A stretch of DNA of 64,000 nucleotides from Branchiibius hedensis. Its GTDB lineage: Bacteria; Actinomycetota; Actinomycetes; Actinomycetales; Dermatophilaceae. Made by a program: the position numbers and the translations under genes. This document shows positions 53,738 to 62,019 of this stretch, piece by piece (the first letter of the stretch is position 1; each line of letters begins with the position of its first letter). The stretch lies in contig NZ_UESZ01000001.1 of the NCBI RefSeq assembly GCF_900108585.1, positions 2,542,001 to 2,606,000 on the forward strand, in the 5' to 3' direction. The notes below the pieces were generated by a model that was not told where the DNA came from, searched no databases, and worked only from the letters and a program-made list of their open reading frames with translations.

Positions 53738-53743
53738 CCTAGG
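53738..53743. repeat. Target-site duplication, right copy (CCTAGG)
   Basis: Identical to 52632-52637. Joining the sequences outside the two copies with a single CCTAGG restores the subtilase frame across Pro-Asn-Leu-Gly-Val-Leu-Thr-Thr. Confidence 0.9.
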
Positions 53744-55391
53744 TTCGGTGGGGTGTCAGCAGTGGTCTTGTCCGGTGAGGCGGCGACGTTTCCACCGTCG
53801 GCTACGACTTCAGGCTTGAACGGCCAGTCCCCGCCGTGAAGGACGGAGGTTCGACTGACTGGCGACAACTCGCCCTGCGCGGCGATGGGCACGTAGCCGG
53901 CGAATGCCGTCGGCGCTTCGGCCATGTCGTCGTGCCGGGAGTATGCGCCCACCGTCAGCGAGTTCCACGATTGCGCAGGGTCTTCGACGGGTGACAGGTC
54001 GCTACGGTCGAGATGGTTGTCCGCGGGGTTGATCGTCCTAATGTTGCCTGCCGAAACGATGAACAGGCGTGGAGTGCGAGGTTCGTCGCGGTCGAGGTAG
54101 GTGAGTTTCGAGTCTGTGTCGTCGACCGCCCGCCCGAACGTCAAAGCGTCTACAGCGGCTGACCAGGACGTGGGTCGGCCACGCTTGGCATCACCGGTGG
54201 CCTGCGGCGGGTCGGCCTCAGCATTCGGTGCGGTGACCGCCAGCATAAATATGCGAGCCCGGCCGGGCGCTTCGATCTCGGGACGGTCGACCGCCCGGGC
54301 GGTGATCGCGCCGTAGAGATCACGGTAGTTCTGTCCGTGGTCAGGCAGGATCTTGACTGACTCCAGCCGGTGATCCAGCCGGACAGGGTGCGACGTTGTT
54401 ACAGCCTGGTGCAGGTCCCCGTAGAGGGCGAGGCCGGCCATTTCTGTTCCGTGCGGGTTGACGGGCCGTTTCTGCCAGCCAGCGTCCACGACGTGCATGT
54501 CGGCCTCACTCAGCGAGTCAGCCAACAGTGGATGGCCGTCGTGAATGCCGGTGTCCAGAACACACACGACCGGGGAATCTGGACCAGCGGTCTGTAGCCG
54601 ACGCCGCAGTTCTTCGACCCATTCTGCTTGCTCGGCAGGCGGAATGTCTGTCAGCAGGCTGGCGACGTCGTGCGGCCGGCGCAGCTCAGCCAGGTCGTCC
54701 AGAGAACTCAGCCCTTGAGCGAGTTGTTCTGCGGTCGCACGCACAAGCATGACCGTCCGGTCCTGGAAGCCAAGGTAGTGCCCGCTGGTGAGCAACTGGT
54801 TTCGCTCAGCAAACGCGCCAAGCCTTTCCTGCTCGCGTCCGTCGTGGCGTCGCAGCCATACCTCCCACCACACCACCGTGTCGGCATCGGAGGGGAACTC
54901 GCTGTCGGGATCGGTCCACAGCTCGCGGATGGTGGCGTGACGGATCGCCGCGATGCCCTCCACGAGGCTGGCGTTCTTGGCCTTGTTTTGGCTCGATGTC
55001 TCGACGTAATCGTTAAGCCGTTTGAGAAAATAGTCCCGCTTGCCATACGGGATGTAGACAGTGGCGATCTGTACCGTCGCCGTACCTGCTGTGGCGTCCT
55101 TGACCGCGACAAGTTCGGGTTGCTCCCCGCTGCGCTGGACATCGAGGCTCTGGAGAGCCAACTCCAGACCGGGGAAAGACTCAAAGGAAACATAGATGCC
55201 GGCGGTGTCGGTCTCGTCGCGCACGCTCACGGCCCGTTCGAACTCCCGGATGAGTGTTCGGCCGTGGCTCGCGCGGTCTCCGGTGAACTCCGGCTTGTCG
55301 CCACTCCCGCCGCCTTGCGTGGAGGTGAAAGGTTCCGCCTCTGGCGGGGCAGGCACGATCAGGTGCGGTCGGTCTCGCTCAGCCATGCCAC

Positions 55392-56390
55392 CTACGCGTT
55401 TAGCCCGCGCGAGGCGTCGACCCTGGTTCGTTCCGCCAACGCGGCCACCAGGTCGTCTGTGCGGATGCGAGTCCTCCCGGCCAGCACTGTCCGTTTCGCT
55501 GCGTTCTCCGCTGCAGTAGCGATCTCGGCGTGGCTGAGGCCCTGCGCCGCGACGATGACTCGTTTCCAGCTCAAGTTGCTGGTCGAGAACGATGCGAGCC
55601 GATTCTCAATCACGGCCTGGATGCTCTTCTCATCGGGAAAAGCGAAATCCATCACTGTGTCGAACCTGCGAAACAGTGCGTTGTCGAGCAGTCCGGGATG
55701 GTTGGTCGCCGCGACGATCACACTGTCCGAGGCGTCTTCTTCCAGAAACTGCAGGAAGGAGTTCAGGACTCGGCGAATCTCGCCCACGTCGTTTGGCGCG
55801 GCCCTATCACCCGCGAGAGCGTCCACTTCATCGAACAAGTAGACCCCGCGCGTCTCCACCAGCGCGTCGAAAATGAGGCGCAACTTGGCTGCTGTCTCAC
55901 CCATGAACTTGGTGATGATCGCGTCCAAACGGATCGCGAACAAGGGCAATCCTAATTCGCCAGCGATTACCCGGGCTGTGGAGGTCTTCCCAGTGCCCGG
56001 GGGGCCAACGAGCAACAGGCGACGGGCCGGTTGCAGACCATGTCGGGCAAGCTGGTCACGCTGGCGTTGTTCGAGGAGCACATGGCCGAGCCGGTCAGCG
56101 AGCTCGTCCGACAGTGCGAGGTCACTGAGATGGGCATCTGGGTAGGTGACGGTCAGCAGCGAGCCGAGCTCACCGCGCGGCTGGGTAACCGCGACGACAG
56201 AAGCGACCCGTGCAGTGGTGATTCCCTTCTGGCGAAGGTCATCGACGAGATCGCGCAACTCCTGAGCGAACTTGGCCTGGCCGGAACGGGCCGCCTTGGC
56301 TGCCACCTGCATGGCGACTGCGTAGAACTGGGGGTCGTCCCCGTCGGCATGACTAACTACGAGTGCTTTGAGCTGATCGTTCGTCGCCAC
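55392..56390 (-). CDS. AAA+ ATPase partner of the cytoplasmic subtilase
   Basis: The 332-residue protein has an N-terminal helical domain (about 1-85), then a classical AAA module: Walker A VGPPGTGKTSTAR (about 128-140), pore loop region KFMGETAAKL, Walker B VYLFDEVDALAG (183-194), sensor ATNHPGLLDN (N230) and Arg finger FRRFD. It resembles SpoVK/Cdc48-type ATPases. GTG 56390 has GGGAGG seven bases upstream. Adjacent AAA ATPase and S8 protease genes occur together in many genomic islands, and a defence or protein-quality role has been suggested; the mechanism here is inferred, not known. Confidence 0.85.
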   Translation of the reverse strand: MATNDQLKALVVSHADGDDPQFYAVAMQVAAKAARSGQAKFAQELRDLVDDLRQKGITTARVASVVAVTQPRGELGSLLTVTYPDAHLSDLALSDELADRLGHVLLEQRQRDQLARHGLQPARRLLLVGPPGTGKTSTARVIAGELGLPLFAIRLDAIITKFMGETAAKLRLIFDALVETRGVYLFDEVDALAGDRAAPNDVGEIRRVLNSFLQFLEEDASDSVIVAATNHPGLLDNALFRRFDTVMDFAFPDEKSIQAVIENRLASFSTSNLSWKRVIVAAQGLSHAEIATAAENAAKRTVLAGRTRIRTDDLVAALAERTRVDASRGLNA

Positions 56391-56453
56391 GGACTGACCT
56401 CCCTTCGACCCCGCTCCAATCGGCCTGCGGGCTCCAAGCCGCGCGTCCCCAGA
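56391..56453 (-). promoter_or_regulatory. Upstream region of the AAA-subtilase operon
   Basis: The 63 bp between the AAA start and the degraded membrane-protein gene hold the ribosome binding site GGGAGG (about 56398-56403) and a small hairpin, CCCCAGA-TAG-TCTGGGG (56449-56465), at the edge. No clear -35/-10 pair was seen. Confidence 0.35.
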
Positions 56454-56820
56454 CTATCTGGGGTCGAGCCGCCCGGCGTGATGCACCACCGTATCCGAGC
56501 CAATCAGCAAGGCCCCGTCGTCAGATGGGCTCTCTCCGACCAGAGCACTGTCCCGTCGCCGTATGTCTCGATACGCTGCCGCCCCCCGAACGCGCACCCG
56601 GGCCAGGACTATGAGGCTGACCGGTCCCATGATGAGTAACTTGAGCGCGTTCCAGATGAACAGGAGCACGAGGACGTGAGCCAGCCGGGGCTCCGTCGGA
56701 GATCAGGTTCGTGCAGACGCTCGCGGCGAGCAGGTACGGGACGGCGAGCAGCATGGCGGGTACGCCCCACTTCAGACCGCGGCGGGTTCGGATCGCGTCG
56801 AGCGCGATGTCGGTGGGCAT
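56454..56820 (-). pseudogene. Small membrane protein gene with a frameshift
   Basis: Frame 1 from ATG 56820 encodes MPTDIALDAIRTRRGLKWGV and a helix (AMLLAVPYLLAASVCTNLIS); frame 2 continues with HVLVLLFIWNALKLLIMGPV. I recall these as one actinobacterial protein of about 85-100 residues, often found in integrative elements. The frame changes at a CCCC run near 56693-56699; removing one C joins the halves. It is either a broken gene or a sequencing error. Confidence 0.65.
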
Positions 56821-57093
56821 GTAGCGCCGCAGGTAGTAGCGGGTGCGGACGCTAGCGGCCCATAGCAGTCAGATCATGGCACTGTCCTCTCATCGCACGG
56901 ATGCTGAGCGAGACAGTGCGTCAGAGAGTGGCCGAAGCCGGCCTGCCCGTGAGGGCGCCATTGTGGAGGAGAAAGCTGCCTCGTCACTACTGTACGACTC
57001 GGCGGCGACACGAAGCAGATGTTCAGAGGGTCTGACCTGGCGCTTCTCGTCGGGCGGTGAGCTCTCACCCGAGGCCGCCGAGCCCTCACCGGC
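56821..57093. other. Non-coding remnant between island genes
   Basis: Frames run through this 273-bp stretch on both strands, but none resembles a known protein or has a ribosome binding site. An upstream in-frame stop near 57058 shows that the recombinase remnant no longer connects to its 5' half. I see no other signal. Confidence 0.4.
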
Positions 57094-57576
57094 ATGATCG
57101 AGGACATCTTCGACCGCATCGACGCTGAGTCCGAGACTCAGCGCCGCGATCTGACCCGGCAGAAGGAACGCCTCGAAGACGAACAACTCCGGCTCCTGCA
57201 AGCCCACTACGCCGACGCAATCAGCCTGCCCGTCCTCAAGAAGGAGCAGCACCGCATCGAAGGCATGCTCACCGACATCGACCAACGCCCGTCTGCCTAC
57301 CGGGCTGGGCGCGAGGACGCCAAGCTCCGGCTACGCGCCTACCTGCACCTGGCGACCAACGCGCACGCGTTCTATCTCGCCTGCGACGACGCCCGCCGAC
57401 GCCTGTGCAACCAGGCGTTCTTCACCAAGACCACGCTCAAAGAGAACCTTGACGTGACCTCGGAGTTCACCGGCATCTACGAGACCGTCCTCGACCCCAC
57501 CAACCGACACCACACCGAGTTCTGGCAGCGCACCGGCCAACTCCACCCCGACATCAACCTGGAGCACAGCGAATAA
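57094..57576 (+). pseudogene. C-terminal remnant of a large serine recombinase
   Basis: The 160 codons encode the helical tail of large serine integrases: DAESETQRRDLTRQKERLED, LLQAHYADAISLPVLKKEQH, RLRAYLHLATNAHAFYLACD, then RLCNQAFFTKTTL. The catalytic resolvase domain and the zinc ribbon are missing. It stops 45 bp from the 3' end of the tRNA-Ala gene, the normal place for an integrase beside its attachment site. Confidence 0.75.
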
Positions 57577-57606
57577 ACCCTGCCCCACGATCAGCGGGGC
57601 AGGGTT
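57576..57606 (-). terminator. Hairpin downstream of tRNA-Ala
   Basis: AACCCTGCCCC (57576-57586) pairs perfectly with GGGGCAGGGTT (57596-57606) around a 9-base loop. On the minus strand it is followed by TTTATT, so it can terminate tRNA-Ala transcription. It also lies right at the stop of the recombinase remnant. Confidence 0.7.
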
Positions 57607-57621
57607 GGAACTTCGACCAAA

Positions 57622-57697
57622 TGGTGGAGCTGAGGGGATTCGAACCCCTGGCCTTCTCATTGCGAACGAGACGCGCTACCAACTGCGCCACAGCCCC
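57622..57697 (-). tRNA. tRNA-Ala (anticodon CGC)
   Basis: The minus strand folds as a complete cloverleaf: acceptor GGGGCTG with CAGCTCC, anticodon stem TCTCG/TGAGA around loop TTCGCAA (anticodon CGC, codon GCG), T-arm AGGGG-TTCGAAT-CCCCT, discriminator A and an encoded CCA. The G3-U70 wobble pair, the alanine identity element, is present. Its 3' end faces the eroded island, so it is the likely integration site. Confidence 0.95.
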
Positions 57698-57754
57698 TTG
57701 AAGCGGAAGCAACCATAACACCGCCCCCGCCGCGGCTCCGAATCCGCCGAGAGC

Positions 57755-58708
57755 TCAGCCCGCGCGGTAGACCGGACGCACGTCGTCGTCCTCCAGGTCC
57801 AACGCCAGCCCGTCGAACGGCAGGTCCTCGACCGGCATCTGCTCGTACGCCGGGGTGACCGCCGCGGGAGCCGGAGCGGGCCGCGGCGCCTCTTCCTTCA
57901 TCGTGTACGTCGGTCGCGGGACCTGGACGGGCTCCCACGAGTTGTCGATGACGGGCTGAGCGACCTCGATGACGGAGGCCGCAACCACGGGAGCAACGTC
58001 GTACACCTCGTGCACGGGCGCGTAGACCGGCTCCACGGTGTTCACCGCGGCGGGTGCGACGGGTGCCTGCAACGGCTGCCGGCGAGCGCCCACCTGCGCC
58101 GAAGTCCGCACGGCCGGGCGCGGGGCCACGGGTCGGCGGACACCGGATGCCGCCTGCTTCTTCAACGCCGCCGAACGCAGCCAGGCGACCACACCGGCGG
58201 TCACGGCCAGCATCACGATCGGGGACCACCACGGCACCAGGCCGAACGGCGACAGCAACGTGGTGATCACCAGCAGCGCGAGCGAGACCAGCAGGCAAAT
58301 GCCGCGCACCTTGCGACGGTCCAACCGGCCCAGCGACTTCATCAACCGGTTGCCGACCTGGACCGGCGCCTGCATGATCGACGACTTCTCCTGCACGGCA
58401 ACCTCTTCCGTCGTAGTGACCGCGACGACAGAAGTCGCCGGGACGGATCCCGCACGCAACGAGATGCGCTCGGGTTTGACACTCACAGCAGGGATCGCGG
58501 GCCGCGCTTGCTCACCATCGAGGGTCATCGCGACCGCGCCGCTGTCGGCAATCACGCCCCGTCGATCGAGCACCCGCATGGCCTCGGAGAAGCGATCCAC
58601 CGAGCGCGCCGTCGCGAGCGCCTCGCGGCGACGGATCCAGTGCTGCAACAGATAAGCAGCCCAGATCAGGATGATGACGACGAAGATCAAACTGCTGGGC
58701 GCGGGCAC
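57755..58708 (-). CDS. glpR: GlpR/SepX-like divisome membrane protein
   Basis: The 317-residue protein has an N-terminal membrane helix (SSLIFVVIILIWAAYLLQHW), then ARSVDRFSEAMRVLDRRGVI, the cytoplasmic stretch typical of SepX/GlpR. Two further helices follow in the middle (ICLLVSLALLVITTLLSPFG; WWSPIVMLAVTAGVVAWL). A long Pro/Val/Ala-rich cytoplasmic tail ends in an acidic patch (LPFDGLALDLEDDDVRP). In Streptomyces (SepX) and Corynebacterium (GlpR) it recruits or organises FtsZ; in Corynebacterium its partner is Glp, here encoded 2 kb upstream at 60838-62016. Start ATG 58708. Confidence 0.8.
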   Translation of the reverse strand: MPAPSSLIFVVIILIWAAYLLQHWIRRREALATARSVDRFSEAMRVLDRRGVIADSGAVAMTLDGEQARPAIPAVSVKPERISLRAGSVPATSVVAVTTTEEVAVQEKSSIMQAPVQVGNRLMKSLGRLDRRKVRGICLLVSLALLVITTLLSPFGLVPWWSPIVMLAVTAGVVAWLRSAALKKQAASGVRRPVAPRPAVRTSAQVGARRQPLQAPVAPAAVNTVEPVYAPVHEVYDVAPVVAASVIEVAQPVIDNSWEPVQVPRPTYTMKEEAPRPAPAPAAVTPAYEQMPVEDLPFDGLALDLEDDDVRPVYRAG

Positions 58709-58786
58709 GCTCCGACGTTATGGTCTGCGGCCTTCGAAACCGCGGATTTGCCTGGTGTGTCGGGGATTCTGTGCCGATGATGTGTG

Positions 58787-59401
58787 TTAACCGACCGTTG
58801 CGCGCAGCCGTGCGACCACCGACACGCCCGCGGTCTCCTCTGCGGTGATCGCGAAGCTGCGATGGTCGTGCCACGCTCCGTTGATGTGCAGGTAGCGCTC
58901 GCGGATACCTTCGTCGCGTAACCCGAGTTTGGCTGCGACGCGGAGCGATCGGTCATTGTCGGGTCGGATGTTGACCTCGACCCGGTGCAGCCCGCAGGCG
59001 CCGAACGCATGGTCGATCAGCATCGCCAGGGCACACGGAGTGATCCCGCGGCCGGCGAACCGTTGGCTGATCCAATACCCCGCCGCCCCCGAGAGCAGTG
59101 CTCCCCGAGTGATCCCGAACAGATGCATCTGCCCGGCCAGGCGACCATCCACTTCGACGGCGAACGGCAGCATCCGCCCCCGCCGGGCCTCGAGATTCTG
59201 CTCGCGCACCAACTCACCGAAGCTGACGATCCGCGGACCGCGCGGGGAGGTCGAATCCCATGGCCGCGTCCACGCCGCGTTCGCCTCCCGCAGCGCCATG
59301 AACTCCCGCTTGTCCGCCCGAACCCGTAGCGGCCGCAACACAATCTGCGTGCCGTTCCAGTCCTGGGTCAGCCGCACCGGCCACGCCCTACCCATGGTCA
59401 C
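58787..59401 (-). CDS. rimJ: GNAT acetyltransferase, RimJ-like
   Basis: The 204-residue (or 202 from ATG 59395) protein matches RimJ/RimL N-acetyltransferases: VRLTQDWNGTQIVLRPLRVR, AGYWISQRFAGRGITPCALA, GLHRVEVNIRPDNDRSLRVA and KLGLRDEGIRERYLHINGAW. It probably acetylates a protein N terminus, as RimJ does ribosomal protein S5. GTG 59401 and ATG 59395 are both inside the end of the preceding gene. Synteny with Rv0995 supports the name. Confidence 0.87.
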   Translation of the reverse strand: MTMGRAWPVRLTQDWNGTQIVLRPLRVRADKREFMALREANAAWTRPWDSTSPRGPRIVSFGELVREQNLEARRGRMLPFAVEVDGRLAGQMHLFGITRGALLSGAAGYWISQRFAGRGITPCALAMLIDHAFGACGLHRVEVNIRPDNDRSLRVAAKLGLRDEGIRERYLHINGAWHDHRSFAITAEETAGVSVVARLRATVG

Positions 59402-59864
59402 CGCCCCCGATCTGCTGGACGGCGTGCGTCAGCACCGGCTCCAGCACCGCGATCGCATCCCGCACTCCCCCAGAGGAGCCGGGCAGGTTGATCACCAGCG
59501 TCGACCCTGCCAGCCCTGCGAGCCCGCGCGACAGCATCGCGGTGGGCACTCCGGCGGCGACCCCTGCTGCCCGCAGCGCCTCGGCGACGCCCGGCACCTC
59601 CCGGGTCAAGAGTGGCCGGGTCTGCTCTGGGGTCTGATCGGTGGGAGTCAATCCCGTTCCGCCCGTGGTGAGTACGACGTCAGCGCCCGCTGTGATCGCC
59701 GACCGCAGCGCCTCACCAACCGGCGGGCCATCAGGTACGACGACCGGGGCCGAACACGCAAAGCCCCACCCCCGCAGGGCGTCCACGAGAAGCGGACCGG
59801 ACCGATCGGCGTACGTCCCGGCAGCGGCGCGGTTGGAACACGTGATCACCACCGCGTCAGGCAT
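59388..59864 (-). CDS. MogA/MoaB family molybdopterin adenylyltransferase-like protein
   Basis: The 158-residue protein has VVITCSNRAAAGTYADRSGP, the phosphate/MPT loop LTTGGTGLTPTDQTPE, and LPGSSGGVRDAIAVLEPVL. It adenylates molybdopterin before metal insertion. ATG 59864 is chosen for the family N terminus MPDAVVITCSN and overlaps moaC by 8 bp. Confidence 0.9.
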   Translation of the reverse strand: MPDAVVITCSNRAAAGTYADRSGPLLVDALRGWGFACSAPVVVPDGPPVGEALRSAITAGADVVLTTGGTGLTPTDQTPEQTRPLLTREVPGVAEALRAAGVAAGVPTAMLSRGLAGLAGSTLVINLPGSSGGVRDAIAVLEPVLTHAVQQIGGGDHG

Positions 59865-60345
59865 CTTCGGTCCAATCCCCTGAGCGGCCACCGGATTTGG
59901 CGACCACGCGCACGTCGGTGATGCGGGCATGTTTGTCGACTGCCTTGACCATGTCGATCAGCGCCAGCGCCGCGACGGTCACGCTGGTCAGCGCTTCCAT
60001 CTCGATGCCGGTGCGATCCGCGGTCCGCACCGTGGCCTCGATCTGGACCCCGTCGTCGTGCACGGTCAGGTCGACGGCCACCGCGTGTACGGCGACCGGA
60101 TGGGCCAGCGGGATCAGCGCAGGTGTCTGCTTCGCGGCTTGGATACCTGCGATCCTGGCCACCGCCAGCGCGTCACCTTTGGGCACGGTGCCGTCGCGCA
60201 GGGCGGCGATCGCAGCAGGCGATAGCAACACGACGCCACGGGCCGAGGCACTTCGGGCAGTCACCGGCTTGGCGGACACATCGACCATCGCGGCCGTGCC
60301 GTCTGCCCGCACATGGGTCAACCGGGGAGCCTCGTTGCTGGTCAC
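59857..60345 (-). CDS. moaC: Cyclic pyranopterin monophosphate synthase
   Basis: The 162-residue enzyme of molybdenum cofactor synthesis has LTHVRADGTAAMVDVSAKPV, KGDALAVARIAGIQAAKQT, LIPLAHPV, GIEMEALTSVTVAALALIDM and VKAVDKHARITDVRVVAKSG, with the catalytic Lys and His. No moaA, moaE or moaD is in the window. It is translated with the MogA-like gene (8-bp overlap). Confidence 0.95.
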   Translation of the reverse strand: MTSNEAPRLTHVRADGTAAMVDVSAKPVTARSASARGVVLLSPAAIAALRDGTVPKGDALAVARIAGIQAAKQTPALIPLAHPVAVHAVAVDLTVHDDGVQIEATVRTADRTGIEMEALTSVTVAALALIDMVKAVDKHARITDVRVVAKSGGRSGDWTEDA

Positions 60346-60440
60346 CTATCTATTGTGCCGCGCATCACGGTGTGGGGTCGGCCGTACCCGCTGGCTGATG
60401 AACGCTACCCGCGATAGCGACCAACCCCTACGCTCTCGCC

Positions 60441-60836
60441 ATGACCGCGACGAGGACCATGGCCGGCCCGGCCGCCGCCGGCAGCAGAATCCGGGTGGGC
60501 CTGGCCGTCGTGCTTGCTGTGCTGCTGGTGACGGCTGGGTTCATCGCTGGCCGCAATTGGCAGCAGGACCGCAGCACGCTCGGCGGCTGGCACACCGCGC
60601 GGGCCTCGGTAGGCGAACACGTGATGTCCGTTGACTACGACGGGTGGACCTACGGCGCATCCACGGCGGTTCCCTCGTGGATCGATGCGCAGGGCTCGTG
60701 GCACGACAGCAGTTGGCCGGACTGCCTGACCCCCGCGGGCGAAGGAGTGCCCGTGCGCTTCGAAGCCAGTGAGGTCGACGTCGACGGGACCACGAATCGA
60801 CTGATCGTCGCGGTCGACTGTCGCGGCGAGGGCTGA
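60441..60836 (+). CDS. Small membrane-anchored protein of unknown function
   Basis: The 131-residue protein has an N-terminal membrane helix (VGLAVVLAVLLVTAGFIAG) and an extracytoplasmic domain of about 85 residues with two cysteines (WPDCLTP and VAVDCRGEG) likely to pair. TACGCT (60428-60433) is a -10 candidate seven bases before the ATG, with no ribosome binding site, suggesting a leaderless mRNA. It lies between moaC and glp on the opposite strand, so it interrupts the molybdopterin operon. Family not recognised. Confidence 0.6.
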   Translation: MTATRTMAGPAAAGSRIRVGLAVVLAVLLVTAGFIAGRNWQQDRSTLGGWHTARASVGEHVMSVDYDGWTYGASTAVPSWIDAQGSWHDSSWPDCLTPAGEGVPVRFEASEVDVDGTTNRLIVAVDCRGEG

Positions 60837-60837
60837 C

Positions 60838-62016
60838 TCAGCGGCCGGGGAACGGGATGACGGCGACCCAGTCCCCCACGGCAATGTCGGGCGACCCGGC
60901 GGGCACGATGGCCAGTCCGTCTGCCCCGGCAAGACCGCCGATCAGGTGCGAACCATGGCCACCGGCCGGTTCGACGCCGCCGTCGGGGGTGAAGCGGACC
61001 CGGGCGAACTGGGCGCGGTGATCCACCCGCCGCCACGGCGCCGCGGCCTGAGCACGGATCGTGCGCAGCGGTGCGGTGTCCCCGCTCATCGCGCGCAACG
61101 CCGGCACCACCAGCACCAAGAACGACACCACCACACTGACCGGATTGCCGGGCAGAGCGAAAACCGGTGTGCCGTCGAGGATCCCGAAGCCCTGCGGTTT
61201 GCCCGGTTGCATCGCCACCGAGTAGAAGTCCAGTTCACCGGAGTCCTGGAAAGCCAGCTTGAGCGGTTCGTAGGCGCCAGCGCTCACGCCGCCGGAGGTG
61301 ATGATCACATCGGCGCGATCGGCGACGGACGTGAGCACCCGGCGTACCTCATCGGCGGTGTCCCCCACCCGGCCCACGAAGGTCACCTCATGACCGGCCG
61401 CCCGAGCGAGCGCCGCAATCGTCGGCCCGTTGGAATCCACCAACTGCCCTGGCAGCAGGTCGGATCCGGCCTCGCGCAACTCATCCCCGGTCGAGACCAC
61501 GGCGACTCGAGCCGGTCGACGGACCGACAAAGAGTGAGCGCCGCAGGACACCAGAGCCGGCAACTGGGTGGGTGCGACCCGGGTGCCGGCGGTCAGCACG
61601 ACGTCACCGGGTCGGACGTCAGAGCCAGCGGACCGCACCGCCGTACCCACCGCAACGGTCGTCGGGAACTGCACCGAACTACCTGACACGACAACGTTTT
61701 CGACCTGGACCACGGCGTCGACCCCGGCCGGCAGCGCGGCCCCGGTCATGATCCGGGCGCAGGTGCCGGCCGGCACCGTCAACGAGCGGGTGTCACCGGC
61801 GGGGATGTCCAGCGACACCGGCAGCGTCGCCGGCAGGTCGGCGGCACGTACGGCGTACCCGTCCATCGCCGAGTTGTCGAAGCCGGGCAGCAGCACGCGG
61901 GACGTCACGTCGGCAGCCAACGTCGAGCCGACCGCCTGCGCAGGCGGCACCTCAACGACAGGCAGCAGCGGCACCCGCTCGCACAGCAGCGTGCGGTATT
62001 CCTCCGGGGTCAGCAC
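60838..62016 (-). CDS. glp: Glp (gephyrin-like, MoeA family) molybdotransferase / FtsZ partner
   Basis: The 392-residue protein has all MoeA domains: LLPGFDNSAMDGYAVRAADL, GTCARIMTGAALPAGVDAVV, VSTGDELREAG with LVDSNGPTIAALA, and IITSGGVSAGAYEPLKLAFQ. MoeA inserts molybdate into adenylylated molybdopterin. In Corynebacterium the orthologue at this locus (Glp) binds FtsZ and the membrane receptor GlpR; the same gene neighbourhood is present here. GTG 62016 starts 3 bp after the galU stop. Confidence 0.87.
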   Translation of the reverse strand: MLTPEEYRTLLCERVPLLPVVEVPPAQAVGSTLAADVTSRVLLPGFDNSAMDGYAVRAADLPATLPVSLDIPAGDTRSLTVPAGTCARIMTGAALPAGVDAVVQVENVVVSGSSVQFPTTVAVGTAVRSAGSDVRPGDVVLTAGTRVAPTQLPALVSCGAHSLSVRRPARVAVVSTGDELREAGSDLLPGQLVDSNGPTIAALARAAGHEVTFVGRVGDTADEVRRVLTSVADRADVIITSGGVSAGAYEPLKLAFQDSGELDFYSVAMQPGKPQGFGILDGTPVFALPGNPVSVVVSFLVLVVPALRAMSGDTAPLRTIRAQAAAPWRRVDHRAQFARVRFTPDGGVEPAGGHGSHLIGGLAGADGLAIVPAGSPDIAVGDWVAVIPFPGR

Positions 62017-62019
62017 CCG

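Larger units (their letters stand above)
51740..55386 (-). pseudogene. Subtilisin-like serine protease (S8) gene split by an IS481-type element
   Basis: The 5' part (55386-53738) encodes an unusual N-terminal region of about 265 residues, then the catalytic Asp in VVCVLDTGIHDGHPLL (D278), His in VNPHGTEMAGLAL (H312) and oxyanion Asn in FIVSAGN. The 3' part (52631-51740) begins with the Ser segment FATTSATSAATAQVAA and continues about 270 residues to the end. Removing the element and one copy of the 6-bp duplication gives 2541 bp, one open frame of 846 residues with Ser near 571. So the gene was intact until insertion. It starts 5 bp after the AAA ATPase gene, an operon. There is no signal peptide: the protease is cytoplasmic. 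Confidence 0.88.

Noticed and set aside
56843-57097. 84-codon plus-strand frame upstream of the recombinase remnant
   Set aside because: No family similarity, no ribosome binding site and low-complexity composition.
57622-57697. Plus-strand peptide across the tRNA reading like VELRGFEPLAF
   Set aside because: This is the well-known false translation of an antisense tRNA-Ala gene, not a protein.
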